NCBI GenBank assembly: GCA_021776735.1
Contig: JAJFFH010000027.1
Coordinates: forward strand, 124,001 to 188,000
Length of the DNA stretch: 64,000 bases
Reading direction: 5' to 3'
Source of the DNA: Planctomycetota bacterium
Lineage (GTDB): Bacteria; Planctomycetota; PLA2
How positions within the stretch are numbered: the stretch's first letter is position 1; every line of letters starts with the position of its first letter. Shown here piece by piece: positions 17,640-26,816 of this stretch. The translations under genes and the position numbers were made by a program. The notes under the pieces were generated by a model that did no database searches, was not told where the DNA came from, and saw only the letters and a list, made by a program, of their open reading frames with translations.

Positions 17640-17873
17640 GTGGCGGAGTCTTTCGAAGACCACCTCGAGGCGCTGGAGCGCATCGTCGAGCAGCTCGAAG
17701 CGGGCGAATTGAAGCTCGACGAGTCGCTCGGTGCTTACCAGGACGGCGTACGCCGGCTCAAGGCCTGCTACGGCCTGTTGCGTGACGCCGAGGGCAAGGT
17801 GACGCTCCTCCTCAGGGACGCGGCCGGCGAACTGACCGCGGATTCCGAGGAACCGTTCGAGGACGGCGCGTGA
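17640..17873 (+). CDS. xseB: Exodeoxyribonuclease VII small subunit
   Basis: 77 residues, family length: SFEDHLEALERIVEQLEAGELKLDESLGAYQDG is the standard XseB helix pair, binding the XseA C-terminus. GTG 17640. The stop overlaps the GTG start of ispA (GTGA), a very common neighbour order in bacteria. Confidence 0.94.
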   Translation: MAESFEDHLEALERIVEQLEAGELKLDESLGAYQDGVRRLKACYGLLRDAEGKVTLLLRDAAGELTADSEEPFEDGA

Positions 17874-18745
17874 CACTGGCGTCGTTTCTGGCCGAGACAC
17901 GGGAGCTGGTGGACGCGGCGCTGGACCGCTTCTTGCCTTCGGTCGACGACGAGCCTTGTCGCCTGCACGCGGCGATGCGCTACTCCGTGCTTGGCGGCGG
18001 CAAACGGCTGCGGCCCGCGATTGCCCGGGCGGCGTGCCGGGCGGCGGGAGGAACGGACGGCGATGTCTTGCCGGCGGCGTGCGCGCTCGAGATGCTGCAC
18101 ACCTACTCGCTCATCCACGACGATTTGCCCGCGCTCGACGACGACGCCTTGCGCCGCGGGCAGCCGACGTGCCACCGCGAGTTCGACGAAGCCACCGCGA
18201 TCCTCGCCGGCGACGCCCTGCAGACCCTCGCGTTCGACGTACTCGCGCGGCACACGCCGCGGGCGTCCGCGCGCACGCCACTCGTTTTGGCACTGGCCGA
18301 GGCAGCGGGCACGCGCGGCATGGTGGGCGGCGAGATCGCCGACCTCGAGGCGGAAGGGCGCACACCCAAAAAGGATCTTGTCGAGTGGATCCACGGGCGA
18401 AAGACCGCGGCGCTGTTCCGCGCGGCGGCGTGCATGGGCGGGTTGTCGGCCGGCGGCGGCGAGGCCGTGCTGGATGCGTTGGGGCGTTACGGTGAGGCGC
18501 TCGGATTGGCGTTTCAGATCGTCGACGACGTGCTCGACGAGACGAGCGACGCGCAGACGCTGGGCAAGGGCGCGGGCAAGGATCGTGTGACCGGCAAAAT
18601 GAGCTATCCCGCCGCGGTGGGGCTGGATGCCTCGCGTGACCGCGCTCGCGCGCTGGCCGAGGAAGCGAAACGGGCCGTAGACGATCTCGGTGCGGGGCAA
18701 CGACTCGCCGATCTCGCCGAGTTCGCCATCACCCGCTTAAAATAA
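17870..18745 (+). CDS. ispA: Polyprenyl (farnesyl/geranylgeranyl) diphosphate synthase
   Basis: 291 residues. First Asp-rich motif DDLPALDDD and second DDVLDETSD, with GGGKRLRP for diphosphate binding. It condenses IPP with allylic diphosphates; the chain length cannot be fixed from the sequence, though small Ala/Cys-Ala-Leu-Glu residues before the first motif fit C15 or C20. Directly followed by dxs, so the isoprenoid genes share a transcript. The loop before the first motif (GGTDGDVLPAACALEML) contains an exact dispersed word (18054-18066) where relatives have a variable loop. Confidence 0.93.
   Translation: MTLASFLAETRELVDAALDRFLPSVDDEPCRLHAAMRYSVLGGGKRLRPAIARAACRAAGGTDGDVLPAACALEMLHTYSLIHDDLPALDDDALRRGQPTCHREFDEATAILAGDALQTLAFDVLARHTPRASARTPLVLALAEAAGTRGMVGGEIADLEAEGRTPKKDLVEWIHGRKTAALFRAAACMGGLSAGGGEAVLDALGRYGEALGLAFQIVDDVLDETSDAQTLGKGAGKDRVTGKMSYPAAVGLDASRDRARALAEEAKRAVDDLGAGQRLADLAEFAITRLK
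18054..18066 (+). repeat. Dispersed word, exact copy
   Basis: Sense orientation in a surface loop of ispA (Gly-Thr-Asp-Gly-Asp-Val-Leu-Pro). Confidence 0.85.
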
Positions 18746-18756
18746 GCCTCGCGACC

Positions 18757-20679
18757 ATGGCGCTGTTGGAGACCATCGACTTCCCCGACGACCTGAAACG
18801 TCTCCCGCGGGCGGATCTCCTGCCTCTGTGCGACGAGATCAGGGACTTTCTGATCGAGCAGGTGACCGCGACCGGCGGACACCTTTCGAGCAATCTCGGT
18901 GTCGTGGAGCTGACGGTTGCGCTGCACTACGTGTTCGACATCGGCCCGGAGCGCGACCGGCTCGTGTTCGACGTTTCGCACCAGGCCTACGTCCACAAGA
19001 TGCTGACCGGACGGCGCCACCGGTTTTCTTCGCTGCGACAGACGGACGGGCTGTGCGGGTTTACCAGCCAGTACGAATCCGAGTTCGATCTGGTCCACGT
19101 GTCCCACGCGGGCACGTCGGTCAGCACCGCGATGGGCTACCGATTGGGCCGAATGCACGCCGATCGCGATGCGGGCCGCGTCGTCGCGCTCGTGGGGGAC
19201 GCGGGAATCGGCGCGGGCATGGCGTTCGAAGCGCTCAACCACGCCGGGGACCGGCCCCAGGACGATCTTCTCGTGGTGCTCAACGACAACCAGATGTCGA
19301 TCGCGGCGTCCGTGGGCGCGCTCGTTCGCTCCTTCGACAAGGTGCGCGCATCCGACCGATGGGTCGAGCTCAAGAAAGACATCCACCGCGCGCTCGAGAC
19401 GATCCCGGTTGTGGGCGCTCCGCTGTCGAAATGGCTGCCGCGCGTCAAGGAAGCGGTCCAGCACTACATGAACCCGGGGGGCATTTTCGAGGAACTCGGC
19501 TTTCGGTACTTCGGGCCGGTCGATGGCCACGATGTACAGCGCCTGGTCACGAAGCTCCGCGACCTCCGCGACACGCGGGGGCCCGTTCTCCTGCATGTGC
19601 TTACGCAAAAGGGCCACGGCTACGAGCCCGCGCAGCTTGATCCTTCCGCATACCACGGTGTAGCTGCTCAAAAAGCGGCACCGCAGCATGTGGAGCCCGT
19701 GCTTGTCTGCCGACCGCGAGGGCAACCCTCGCCGGAACGGCGCGACTGCTGCAGGCACTTCGGACCCCTCCTCGCGGAGCTCGCCCAAAAAGACGACCGG
19801 ATCGTGGCGATCACGGCGGCGATGCCGGATGGTACCGGCCTCGCGACGTTTGAAAAGCGCCACCCGGACCGGTACTACGACGTCGGCATCTGCGAGCAGC
19901 ATGCCGTGGCGTTCGCGGGTGGCCTCGCGCTCGGCGGAGCGCGGCCGGTCGCGGCGATCTACTCGACTTTCCTGCAGCGTGCGTACGACCAAGTGGTGCA
20001 CGACGTCGCGCTTCAATCGGCGCCGGTTGTCCTGTGCCTGGACCGTGCCGGCATCGTCGGCGGCGACGGCATGACCGCGAACGGCGCGTTCGACATCGCG
20101 TACCTCCGGCCGGTACCGGGGGCGATTCTGATGGCGCCCGCGGACCTGCCCGAGTTGGAGGCGATGCTTCGGTTCGCGCTGCGAACGGACGGTCTGACCG
20201 CCTTGCGCTGGCCGAAGGCGCCCTACCGGCTTGCGGCGCTGCCACAAAACGCTGCGCCGGTGCGGCTCGGTCGTTCCGTCATCTTGCGCGAGGGAGAAGA
20301 CGTGGCTCTGCTGGCCTATGGGGCGATGGTGGAGCCGTGCCTGGAAGCGGCGGATCTGCTCGCGACGCAAGGACTCTCTGCCACGGTCGTGAACGCCCGC
20401 TTCGCCAAGCCTGTGGATGGCGAAGCGTTCGCCGCGTTGGCGTGCAGCCACGAATTGCTCATCACCGTCGAAGACCACGCCCTGCTCGGCGGCTTTGGCG
20501 CGGCCGTGCTCGAGGCCTTGGCGGATCGAGGCGCTCCGCTCTCGCGCGTATCCCGGATCGGGTTGCCGGACCGCTTTGTCGAACACGGAAGCCGGACGGA
20601 TCTTTTGGAGCGCTACGGCCTGAGCGGCCCGCGCATCGCGGCGCGCCTCATCGGGGAGCTTGAAAGGGTGCGAGGATAG
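18757..20679 (+). CDS. dxs: 1-deoxy-D-xylulose-5-phosphate synthase (divergent)
   Basis: 640 residues, normal length, with thiamine-diphosphate motifs (GDAGIGAGMAFEALNHAG; VLNDNQMSIA), the central DVGICEQHAV with catalytic Glu, and a C-terminal transketolase domain. It makes DXP from pyruvate and glyceraldehyde-3-phosphate, first step of the MEP route. It is divergent: DVSHQAYVHKMLTGR where GHQAYPHK is usual, and GDGMTANGAFD where the family almost always has GxTHxGxFD, so a conserved active-site His is missing. Position next to ispA supports a true DXS. Confidence 0.85.
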   Translation: MALLETIDFPDDLKRLPRADLLPLCDEIRDFLIEQVTATGGHLSSNLGVVELTVALHYVFDIGPERDRLVFDVSHQAYVHKMLTGRRHRFSSLRQTDGLCGFTSQYESEFDLVHVSHAGTSVSTAMGYRLGRMHADRDAGRVVALVGDAGIGAGMAFEALNHAGDRPQDDLLVVLNDNQMSIAASVGALVRSFDKVRASDRWVELKKDIHRALETIPVVGAPLSKWLPRVKEAVQHYMNPGGIFEELGFRYFGPVDGHDVQRLVTKLRDLRDTRGPVLLHVLTQKGHGYEPAQLDPSAYHGVAAQKAAPQHVEPVLVCRPRGQPSPERRDCCRHFGPLLAELAQKDDRIVAITAAMPDGTGLATFEKRHPDRYYDVGICEQHAVAFAGGLALGGARPVAAIYSTFLQRAYDQVVHDVALQSAPVVLCLDRAGIVGGDGMTANGAFDIAYLRPVPGAILMAPADLPELEAMLRFALRTDGLTALRWPKAPYRLAALPQNAAPVRLGRSVILREGEDVALLAYGAMVEPCLEAADLLATQGLSATVVNARFAKPVDGEAFAALACSHELLITVEDHALLGGFGAAVLEALADRGAPLSRVSRIGLPDRFVEHGSRTDLLERYGLSGPRIAARLIGELERVRG

Positions 20680-20680
20680 C

Positions 20681-21502
20681 GTGGGGCCCGTTGCGATCTA
20701 CGGCAGCCGCAGGAAGGCCGGGGTTGTCGATGCGGTCGAGGCTGTACTGCCGCGCGTGCAGCGCGACTTCGGCGTGACCCGGATCGACCTCGACGAGGAC
20801 AGCGACCCGCGCGACGACACCGAGGCCAAGTGGGCGCTGTTGTTTGGTGGAGACGGTGCCGTGCTTTCGCTGTCGCGACGGATGGGGGACCAGACCATCC
20901 CGACCCTCGCCGTCAACTTCGGCAAACTCGGGTTTCTCACCGAAGTGGAAGCCGGACATCTTGACGATGCCCTGACGCGCGTCAAGGAGGGCAAGTTTCG
21001 CGTGGGGGAGCGGATGCGCTTCCGCGCGCGCCTTGGCGACTGGAGCGAGTACGCGCTCAACGACATCGTCGTGACCGGCAAGCAGAGCGGCCGGGTGTTT
21101 CACGTTTCCGCGCGCATTGGTGGCCACGAGGCGCTGCGCTACGCGGGCGACGGGGTCGTGATTGCGACGCCGACGGGATCGACGGCGTACAGCATGGCCG
21201 CGGGCGGTCCGATCCTTGATCCCGAAATCGCGGCGACGGTCATCACGCCTCTGTGTGCGCACGCCCTGTCGCATCGCCCGCTCGTCGTGTCGAGCACGGA
21301 CCTGATCGAGCTGTATCTCCGGCCCGATGATCCCGCGGGACGCGTCGTACTGGACGGCCAGGTCTCGCGCGAACTGGGGCTTGAAGATCGTCTGGTTGTA
21401 CGCGCCGCGAACACGCCGTTTCGGTTTGTGCGCCTCGGCGTGCGATCGCACTATGCCCGGCTAAGAAGAATGCTGGGTTGGGGGAGCCGCCCGAAGCGCT
21501 AA
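20681..21502 (+). CDS. nadK: NAD kinase
   Basis: 273 residues. GGDGAVLSLSR holds the GGDG catalytic motif; NFGKLGFLTE, NDIVVTG, YAGDGVVIATPTGSTAYS and the C-terminal LDGQ complete the family. It phosphorylates NAD to NADP. GTG 20681 starts one base after the dxs stop; a TTG at 20660 inside dxs is a less likely start. It ends the housekeeping run. Confidence 0.93.
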   Translation: MGPVAIYGSRRKAGVVDAVEAVLPRVQRDFGVTRIDLDEDSDPRDDTEAKWALLFGGDGAVLSLSRRMGDQTIPTLAVNFGKLGFLTEVEAGHLDDALTRVKEGKFRVGERMRFRARLGDWSEYALNDIVVTGKQSGRVFHVSARIGGHEALRYAGDGVVIATPTGSTAYSMAAGGPILDPEIAATVITPLCAHALSHRPLVVSSTDLIELYLRPDDPAGRVVLDGQVSRELGLEDRLVVRAANTPFRFVRLGVRSHYARLRRMLGWGSRPKR

Positions 21503-21638
21503 CCCACCAACGATCGTCCCACGAACGCTCCGCGGAGACCGCCGATTCGACGCCCGCCCGTCCATTGGATGTGGCCCTGGCAGCGGTACCCGCCGCCGTT
21601 TCGACGTCCAATCGTCGATCGGACGTGCCGCTGGGGTG

Positions 21639-21669
21639 CCATACCGAGCCCGGCACACAAGGATGACTT
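21639..21669 (+). repeat. Intergenic repeat, copy A
   Basis: CCATACCGAGCCCGGC followed four bases later by AAGGATG; 16 + 7 identical bases are shared with copy B at 26584-26614. The 349-bp gap 21503-21851 between nadK and the DUF58 gene shows no convincing gene; besides this repeat it holds a weak TAAGTC...GACTTA inverted repeat (about 21698-21722). Confidence 0.6.
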
Positions 21670-21851
21670 TAGCGCATGCGCATCCGGTATGCGTCCGTAA
21701 GTCGCTGCAAGAACGTGACTTAAGAACACGCTTAGCCCGCCACGGATCGTCACGAGTGCGTCATGAATGTGTCATCGGTCCGGCTGATGAGAGGCGCGCC
21801 CCCACGGGTTTCCTTCGATCCGCCGAGTCCCCGGCTTCGTATCCTTCTTTC

Positions 21852-22697
21852 GTGATCTTCGACGACGATTTTCGGCGCCGGCTCGAGGTGCTCAAGCGGC
21901 TGGTGGCCCGGGCACTGGCCGGACGGGGCGGCTCCGGGCGTTCGCCCGTTCGGGAGCGGGGCGGTCGGATCGAGTTCGGGGGGCACCGGGCCTATTCGCC
22001 CGGCGACGATGTGCGCGGCATCGACTGGAACGCCTACGCGCGGCTCGAGGCGCTGGTTGTAAAGGAATTCGAGGCGCCCCGGGAAGCCGAGTTGCTCCTC
22101 GTCGTCGATCGATCCGCGTCCATGCAATTGCTCCGAAAGGACCGGACCGCGCTTCAGCTTGCCGCGGCGTTGGGCTGGCTGGGCCTCGCGGCCGGTGCGC
22201 GCGTCGCCTGCACTGCGCGGAGCGGCTCGTCGGCGTGGATCAGCGGCGCGGAGCGGTTCGCGGAACTGTTGGCCGCGCTCGAACGCATGCCGGCCGGCGG
22301 CACGGCGGACTTGGTCGAAGCGGTGCGGCGCGGACCGCCGCGAGGAGCGGGTGCCGCCGCAGGTACCGCCATCGTTATCTCCGATCTGTACGAGGCGGAG
22401 CCGGCCGCTCGAGCCCTCGCCGCCCTGCGCCGCCGCGCCGCAACGGTCGTGGTTGCGCACCTGCTCAGCGACGAGGAACTGACCGCCCCCGCCGCGCCGG
22501 CGCTGGCACTCCGCGACGCGGAGACGGGCGCGCAACGCCGAGTCGTCTTGTCGGCGACCGTCCGCGCGAGTTTCGCGCGCGAGGCAGCCTCGTTTCTGAG
22601 TGAACGCGCGTCTCTGGCGGCAGCGCACGGCGCGCAGCTGCAGCGCGTAACCCCCGGCGAAGATCTCATCGCCACCGTGGAGCGCCTGATCGCGTGA
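21852..22697 (+). CDS. DUF58 protein
   Basis: 281 residues from GTG 21852; upstream extension in this frame is Arg-rich and not conserved-looking. Core DUF58 signature: SPGDDVRGIDWNAYARLEALVVKEFEAPRE, then a von Willebrand A-like fold beginning LLLVVDRSASMQLL with the metal-site DxSxS pattern. DUF58 proteins usually work with a MoxR ATPase and BatA/BatB membrane proteins, possibly in metal or cofactor insertion or envelope stress. The BatA-like gene follows in GTGA overlap, but no MoxR gene is adjacent. Confidence 0.82.
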   Translation: MIFDDDFRRRLEVLKRLVARALAGRGGSGRSPVRERGGRIEFGGHRAYSPGDDVRGIDWNAYARLEALVVKEFEAPREAELLLVVDRSASMQLLRKDRTALQLAAALGWLGLAAGARVACTARSGSSAWISGAERFAELLAALERMPAGGTADLVEAVRRGPPRGAGAAAGTAIVISDLYEAEPAARALAALRRRAATVVVAHLLSDEELTAPAAPALALRDAETGAQRRVVLSATVRASFAREAASFLSERASLAAAHGAQLQRVTPGEDLIATVERLIA

Positions 22698-23962
22698 CGC
22701 TGCTCGTCCCCGCCGCACTGCTCGGCCTCGCCCTGCTGCCCTTGCTGTGGCTGCTCCACCGCTGGCGCAACCGCCCGCGTGACACGGTCTGGCCGTCCCT
22801 GCTCCTGTGGACGCGCATCGCCGAAGGCGGCGGAGAGCGACGACGACGGATCGATCTCGTACTCCTGCTCGAAATCGCCGCCATCCTCGCCCTGGTTCTC
22901 GCCGCGAGCGCCCCCGTGCTCGGTTCGCGCCAAGTCGTGCGTGTGCTCGTGCATGTCGATCATGGAGCCCACATGGAGGCCCGTCGAAGACAGGGACGGA
23001 CGGCGATGTCCGCGACGCGGGCGGAGATCGATCGCCTGCGTCGTGCGCGAGGCGAAACCGTCGAGGTCGTCGAGATCCCCTGGCGCGGTGCGGTGGCGGA
23101 GGGGCTCATTGCGACCGGGCGCGACATCCTGGGTGGCTTCGGCTACGCGGCGCAGGGCGTCAACCATGGCATCGGCGCCGTACGCGTGCGCGGCGACCGC
23201 CTCTGGTTCACCGTCGAGACCGACGGCTCGCCGCGCGACGTGACGGTTCGCATCGGATCCAACGAGCGGAAGGTGCGGACCGGTACGGGCGTCGAGGTGG
23301 ACTTTTCGCCGAAGGTCGAAGTGCTCGATGCGGACAACTACGACGGCGACGATGTCGTGGTGTTGCGCCGTGCCCGCCCGGTCGCGCGCGCTGAGACGGG
23401 GAGCACCATTGTGAACGCCGCTCTTTTTCGTGCCGGCTTGCGGGCGGTATCGGGAACCGATCCGGTACTGATCGTGCAACGTGCGCGCGGCGACATCGTG
23501 GCGGACATCGTGCACGGTCGGGATTGCGTGGCCCTCGATCCCCTGTTTGAAGGGCTGGTACTCGACGACTGTCACTGGCGCGACGTGCGCGAATGCGCCG
23601 GTACGCCCGCACTCACGTGGCGCGGCCGCGCAATCGCCTCGTTTAGAGACGGACGACTGGAGCTCGGCATGCCGGTCGAGCGCGCCTGGGATGGGCACGG
23701 TACGCTGGCGGTCCTGGTGGAACGCGCGCTTCACGCCGCGATTCGCACCGGCCTCGCACCTGGCGAAGCGCTGGTTGGCGATGCGATCGCGACACCCGCG
23801 CCGCGCTTTGTCGATACCCGTGGCGTCGATCGGCCGTGGGACGGCACGCTGCCCCCGGCGGTGCGCGAGGGCGGCCTTTCACTGCGCGCGCCGCTGGCGC
23901 TGCTCGCCGCCGCGATCATTGCCGTGCGTTTGCTGTTCTTGATTTTCCGCCGTGCGCGATAA
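22694..23962 (+). CDS. BatA-type membrane protein
   Basis: 422 residues. The N-terminus has the BatA double-helix signature: helix 1 (PAALLGLALLPLLWLLHRWRNR), WPSLLLWTRI, then helix 2 (DLVLLLEIAAILALVLAASAPVL), leading into a VLVHVD vWA-like domain. A final membrane helix (LALLAAAIIAVRLLFLIF) closes the protein. The vWA-like metal motif is weak. Coupled to DUF58 by overlap. It carries an exact dispersed word (22997-23009), read Arg-Thr-Ala-Met-Ser. Confidence 0.78.
   Translation: MTLLVPAALLGLALLPLLWLLHRWRNRPRDTVWPSLLLWTRIAEGGGERRRRIDLVLLLEIAAILALVLAASAPVLGSRQVVRVLVHVDHGAHMEARRRQGRTAMSATRAEIDRLRRARGETVEVVEIPWRGAVAEGLIATGRDILGGFGYAAQGVNHGIGAVRVRGDRLWFTVETDGSPRDVTVRIGSNERKVRTGTGVEVDFSPKVEVLDADNYDGDDVVVLRRARPVARAETGSTIVNAALFRAGLRAVSGTDPVLIVQRARGDIVADIVHGRDCVALDPLFEGLVLDDCHWRDVRECAGTPALTWRGRAIASFRDGRLELGMPVERAWDGHGTLAVLVERALHAAIRTGLAPGEALVGDAIATPAPRFVDTRGVDRPWDGTLPPAVREGGLSLRAPLALLAAAIIAVRLLFLIFRRAR
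22997..23009 (+). repeat. Dispersed word, exact copy
   Basis: Sense strand but in a different frame from most copies: Gly-Arg-Thr-Ala-Met-Ser in the BatA-like protein. Confidence 0.85.
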
Positions 23963-23988
23963 CGGCCGCTCGCTGATACCGTCACGTC

Positions 23989-24852
23989 ATGAGGCTTGTG
24001 CTTGGGACCCGCGGTTCGGCGCTCGCGCGTGCGCAAAGCGAGATGATTGCCGCGCGGCTGACGGCGGCGGGCCACGCGGTCGAGCTGCGCGTGATCGTGA
24101 CGCGCGGCGACCGTGAACTCGATCGCACCGTGCCGGAGCTCGGGGGCAAGGGGCTGTTCACCGCCGAGTTGGAGGAAGCGCTTGCCGAGGGTTCAATTCA
24201 TCTCGCGGTGCACAGTCTGAAGGACTTGCCGACGGACGCCGCCGTGGATGCCGTGACCGAGCGTGAGGATTGGCGCGACGCGGTTGTCGGGCGGTCCCTC
24301 GAATCCGGGGGACGCGTGGGCACCGCCAGCCTGCGCCGGCAGTCCCAGATTCGCGCGCTCTTTCCGCAGTGCGAGGTCGTGCCCGTGCGCGGCAACATCG
24401 TTACGCGCGTCGCCAAGGTTCGTGCGGGCGAATTCGATGCGGTCGTGTTGGCAGCGGCTGGATTGCACCGGCTGGATCGTCACGCCGACATCGACGCGTA
24501 TCTCGATTTCGTGCCGGCGCCGGGCCAGGGGGCGCTCGCGATCCAGGCTGCCAACGACGACGCGCGCATCGCCGTCCGTACGCTGCATCATCAGGAAACC
24601 GCACGCCGGGTGGCGGCGGAGCGGGCATTCCTCCGGGAACTGGAAGGCGGTTGCTCCGTGCCGGTCGGGGCGTTGGCGTACGGCGCCGCGGGCGCTCCGC
24701 TGGCGTTGCGCGGGCTGGTCGGGGCGCCGGACGGGAGTTGCATCATGGAGGACGACATCGTGGCCGACGGGGTCGATGCCGATCCCGAAGAATTGGGTGT
24801 CGCGTTGGCGCGGCGGCTGCTGGCGGCGGGAGCCAGGGAGCTCTTGTCGTGA
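23989..24852 (+). CDS. hemC: Hydroxymethylbilane synthase
   Basis: 287 residues. LGTRGSALARAQSE at the N-terminus, HSLKDLP, GTASLRRQSQIRA and the dipyrromethane-attachment Cys in ELEGGCSVPVGA. It joins four porphobilinogen units for tetrapyrrole synthesis. ATG 23989 is 26 nt after the BatA-like gene. The stop overlaps the GTG of hemL. Haem supply fits the heavy cytochrome load of the window. A one-mismatch antisense dispersed word lies at 24566-24578. Confidence 0.96.
   Translation: MRLVLGTRGSALARAQSEMIAARLTAAGHAVELRVIVTRGDRELDRTVPELGGKGLFTAELEEALAEGSIHLAVHSLKDLPTDAAVDAVTEREDWRDAVVGRSLESGGRVGTASLRRQSQIRALFPQCEVVPVRGNIVTRVAKVRAGEFDAVVLAAAGLHRLDRHADIDAYLDFVPAPGQGALAIQAANDDARIAVRTLHHQETARRVAAERAFLRELEGGCSVPVGALAYGAAGAPLALRGLVGAPDGSCIMEDDIVADGVDADPEELGVALARRLLAAGARELLS
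24566..24578 (-). repeat. Dispersed word, one-mismatch copy
   Basis: GCATCGCCGTCCG on the plus strand, antisense inside hemC (Ile-Ala-Val-Arg). Confidence 0.6.
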
Positions 24853-26114
24853 GTCTCGAACTGTCGGCGAGTCGCGACGCGTTTGAGCGCGCGTGCCGGG
24901 TCATGCCCGGCGGCGTCAGTTCGGCGGCGCGCGCGTTCGGTCCCGTCGGCGGCAATCCGCCGATCCTCGCATCCGGGGCGGGCGCGCGCGTGCGCGATGT
25001 CGATGGCAACGAGTACCTCGACCTGGTCGGGAGCTGGGGACCGCTGATTCGCGGGCACGCGCACGGCGACATCGTCTCCGCGCTCGGCGACGCCGTGAGT
25101 CGAGGGACGAGCTTCGGGGCGACGACCGAACTCGAGACCCGGCTCGCCGAGCTGGTAGTGGAGCGCATGCCGTCCGTCGATCTGGTGCGGTTTACGAACT
25201 CCGGCACCGAGGCGACGATGGCCGCCGTGCGGATCGCGCGCGGGGTCACCGGCCGCGACACCATCTTGAAGTTCCAGGGCTGCTGGCACGGCCACGCGGA
25301 CCCGTTTCTCGTGGCGGCCGGGTCGAGTGCGCTGTCGTTGGGTCAACCGGACTCGCCGGGAGTCCCCGGTGCGACGGCGAACTTGACGCTGACCGCGCCG
25401 TTCAACGACGCCGATGCCGTGGCCGGGATGGCGGCCCGGCACGACCTCGCCTGCATCATTGTGGAGCCGGTGGCGGGGAACATGGGATGTATTCCGCCCG
25501 CGCCCGGATTCCTGGAGGCGCTGCGGCGCATCTCCGACGAGCACGGCATCTGCCTGATCCTCGACGAGGTGATTACCGGGTTTCGCATCGCACGCGGCGG
25601 GGCGCAGGAACGGTTCGGGGTGTCCGCCGACCTGACGACGATGGGCAAGACGATCGGCGGGGGCCTGCCGGTCGGCGCGTTCGGGGGCGCGCGGCGGTTC
25701 ATGGAGCATGTCGCGCCGCTCGGGATGTGCGTGAGCCAGGGCGGCACGCTGTCCGGCAACCCCCTGGCGATGGCGGCGGGCTACGCCACGCTCGCGCCAC
25801 TCGCGGGTGAGGCGTACGACCGGCTGGAGCAACTGGGGGGGCGTCTGGAAGACGGACTGGCCGCGCCGGGTGTCGAGGTCCAGCGCGTGGGGTCGATGAT
25901 GACCGTGTTCTTCGGCGGGGGGCCGAAGCGGTGCCTCGAGGACGTGACTCGCTGCGACATGGATCGTTTTGCGCGCTGGCACCGCGCGATGCTCGAGCGC
26001 GGCGTGTACTTGCCGCCGAGCCAGTTCGAGGCGTTTTTTGTGAGTCTTGCTCACACCGAAGAGGACATCGACGCGATCATCGCGGCTCACCGCGATGCGC
26101 TCGCGTCTCTCTGA
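24849..26114 (+). CDS. hemL: Glutamate-1-semialdehyde 2,1-aminomutase
   Basis: 421 residues. PGGVSSAARAFGPVGG at the N-terminus, NSGTEATMAAVRIARG, CWHGHADPFLVAAGS, LDEVITGFR, and the PLP-lysine in TTMGKTIGGGLPVGAFGG. It makes 5-aminolevulinate in the C5 pathway. GTG 24849 overlaps the hemC stop (GTGA); the frame is open much further upstream but antisense-like within hemC. Confidence 0.96.
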   Translation: MSLELSASRDAFERACRVMPGGVSSAARAFGPVGGNPPILASGAGARVRDVDGNEYLDLVGSWGPLIRGHAHGDIVSALGDAVSRGTSFGATTELETRLAELVVERMPSVDLVRFTNSGTEATMAAVRIARGVTGRDTILKFQGCWHGHADPFLVAAGSSALSLGQPDSPGVPGATANLTLTAPFNDADAVAGMAARHDLACIIVEPVAGNMGCIPPAPGFLEALRRISDEHGICLILDEVITGFRIARGGAQERFGVSADLTTMGKTIGGGLPVGAFGGARRFMEHVAPLGMCVSQGGTLSGNPLAMAAGYATLAPLAGEAYDRLEQLGGRLEDGLAAPGVEVQRVGSMMTVFFGGGPKRCLEDVTRCDMDRFARWHRAMLERGVYLPPSQFEAFFVSLAHTEEDIDAIIAAHRDALASL

Positions 26115-26144
26115 GAAGTGTTAGGGGCGCGGGGGCGCGTGAGC

Positions 26145-26501
26145 ATGGGGCGCATTCGCTGGTACCGGGTCGGTCTCGTGTTCGAGCGCGATCAGACGCC
26201 GTTCACCTGGACCTTCCATGTCCGGGCATTCACCGCGGACGCGGCGCGGCGGCTCGCCGCGGCACGCGCCGGGACGCCGCATGCGGTGTACGTCTGCCAG
26301 CCGTCCGAGCCACTGCGCCGCGTCGCACAGGTCGAAGAGATCGTGGCGCACTACGGCCCGTACCCGCGTTCTTGGAACGATCCCGTGGTCACGCCCCTCC
26401 GGGCGGCGCTCCGCGTCGCACTGGAGAGCGCACGAGAGGATGGACTCGACGGCGAAGGCGATGGTGCCAACGCCCCGAAGCCCGACCCGCACGAAGCGTG
26501 A
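26145..26501 (+). CDS. Small protein of unknown function
   Basis: 118 residues from ATG 26145 (GTG 26139 or 26118 are alternatives). The sequence starts with two strands (RIRWYRVGLVFERDQTPFTWTFHVRAFT), then helices, and ends in an acidic disordered tail. Not recognised. It follows hemL by about 30 nt and may be co-transcribed; a hairpin and T run come right after. Confidence 0.55.
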   Translation: MGRIRWYRVGLVFERDQTPFTWTFHVRAFTADAARRLAAARAGTPHAVYVCQPSEPLRRVAQVEEIVAHYGPYPRSWNDPVVTPLRAALRVALESAREDGLDGEGDGANAPKPDPHEA

Positions 26502-26502
26502 T

Positions 26503-26529
26503 CGCCGACGACCCCGGCGCGGCTTTTTT
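26503..26529 (+). terminator. Probable terminator
   Basis: CGCCG (26503-26507) and CGGCG (26515-26519) form a short stem, followed after four bases by TTTTTT. Located just past the stop at 26501. The stem is short, so moderate confidence only. Confidence 0.4.
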
Positions 26530-26583
26530 GCGGCAGCTTGATCCTCGCAGCGCGGTTGTGGTTGGGGCCGACCCTTTGGATGC

Positions 26584-26614
26584 CCATACCGAGCCCGGCT
26601 CGAAAGGATGGTTT
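26584..26614 (+). repeat. Intergenic repeat, copy B
   Basis: Second copy of CCATACCGAGCCCGGC...AAGGATG. It sits in the 315-bp gap 26502-26816 between convergent genes. The rest of that gap has a GGGG/CCCC hairpin near 26637-26655 and no gene that I can support. Confidence 0.6.
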
Positions 26615-26816
26615 TGACAATTCGCGCGCCATCGAACGGGGGTAGTGACTCCCCATAAGTGGCGTGGGCGTAGTGGTTTCGGTGAATCGAGCGCCTGCCG
26701 GCGGTGCTACTAGCTCCATCCTATTGATCCCGGCTCGGTATTGGACGCCAGCCGGTTTCGCGCTCAACGGCGGCCGGTTCAATCTCGCCGGGGTGCGCGG
26801 TGCGACCCGGGCGTGG

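Noticed and set aside
21639-21669. 5S rRNA fragment (CCATACCGAGCCCGG resembles a 5S loop)
   Set aside because: Flanking stems of 5S rRNA are absent and the copy at 26584 is just as short.
26614-26619. TTGACA as a -35 box
   Set aside because: No acceptable -10 element at 16-18 nt, and it lies between convergent genes.
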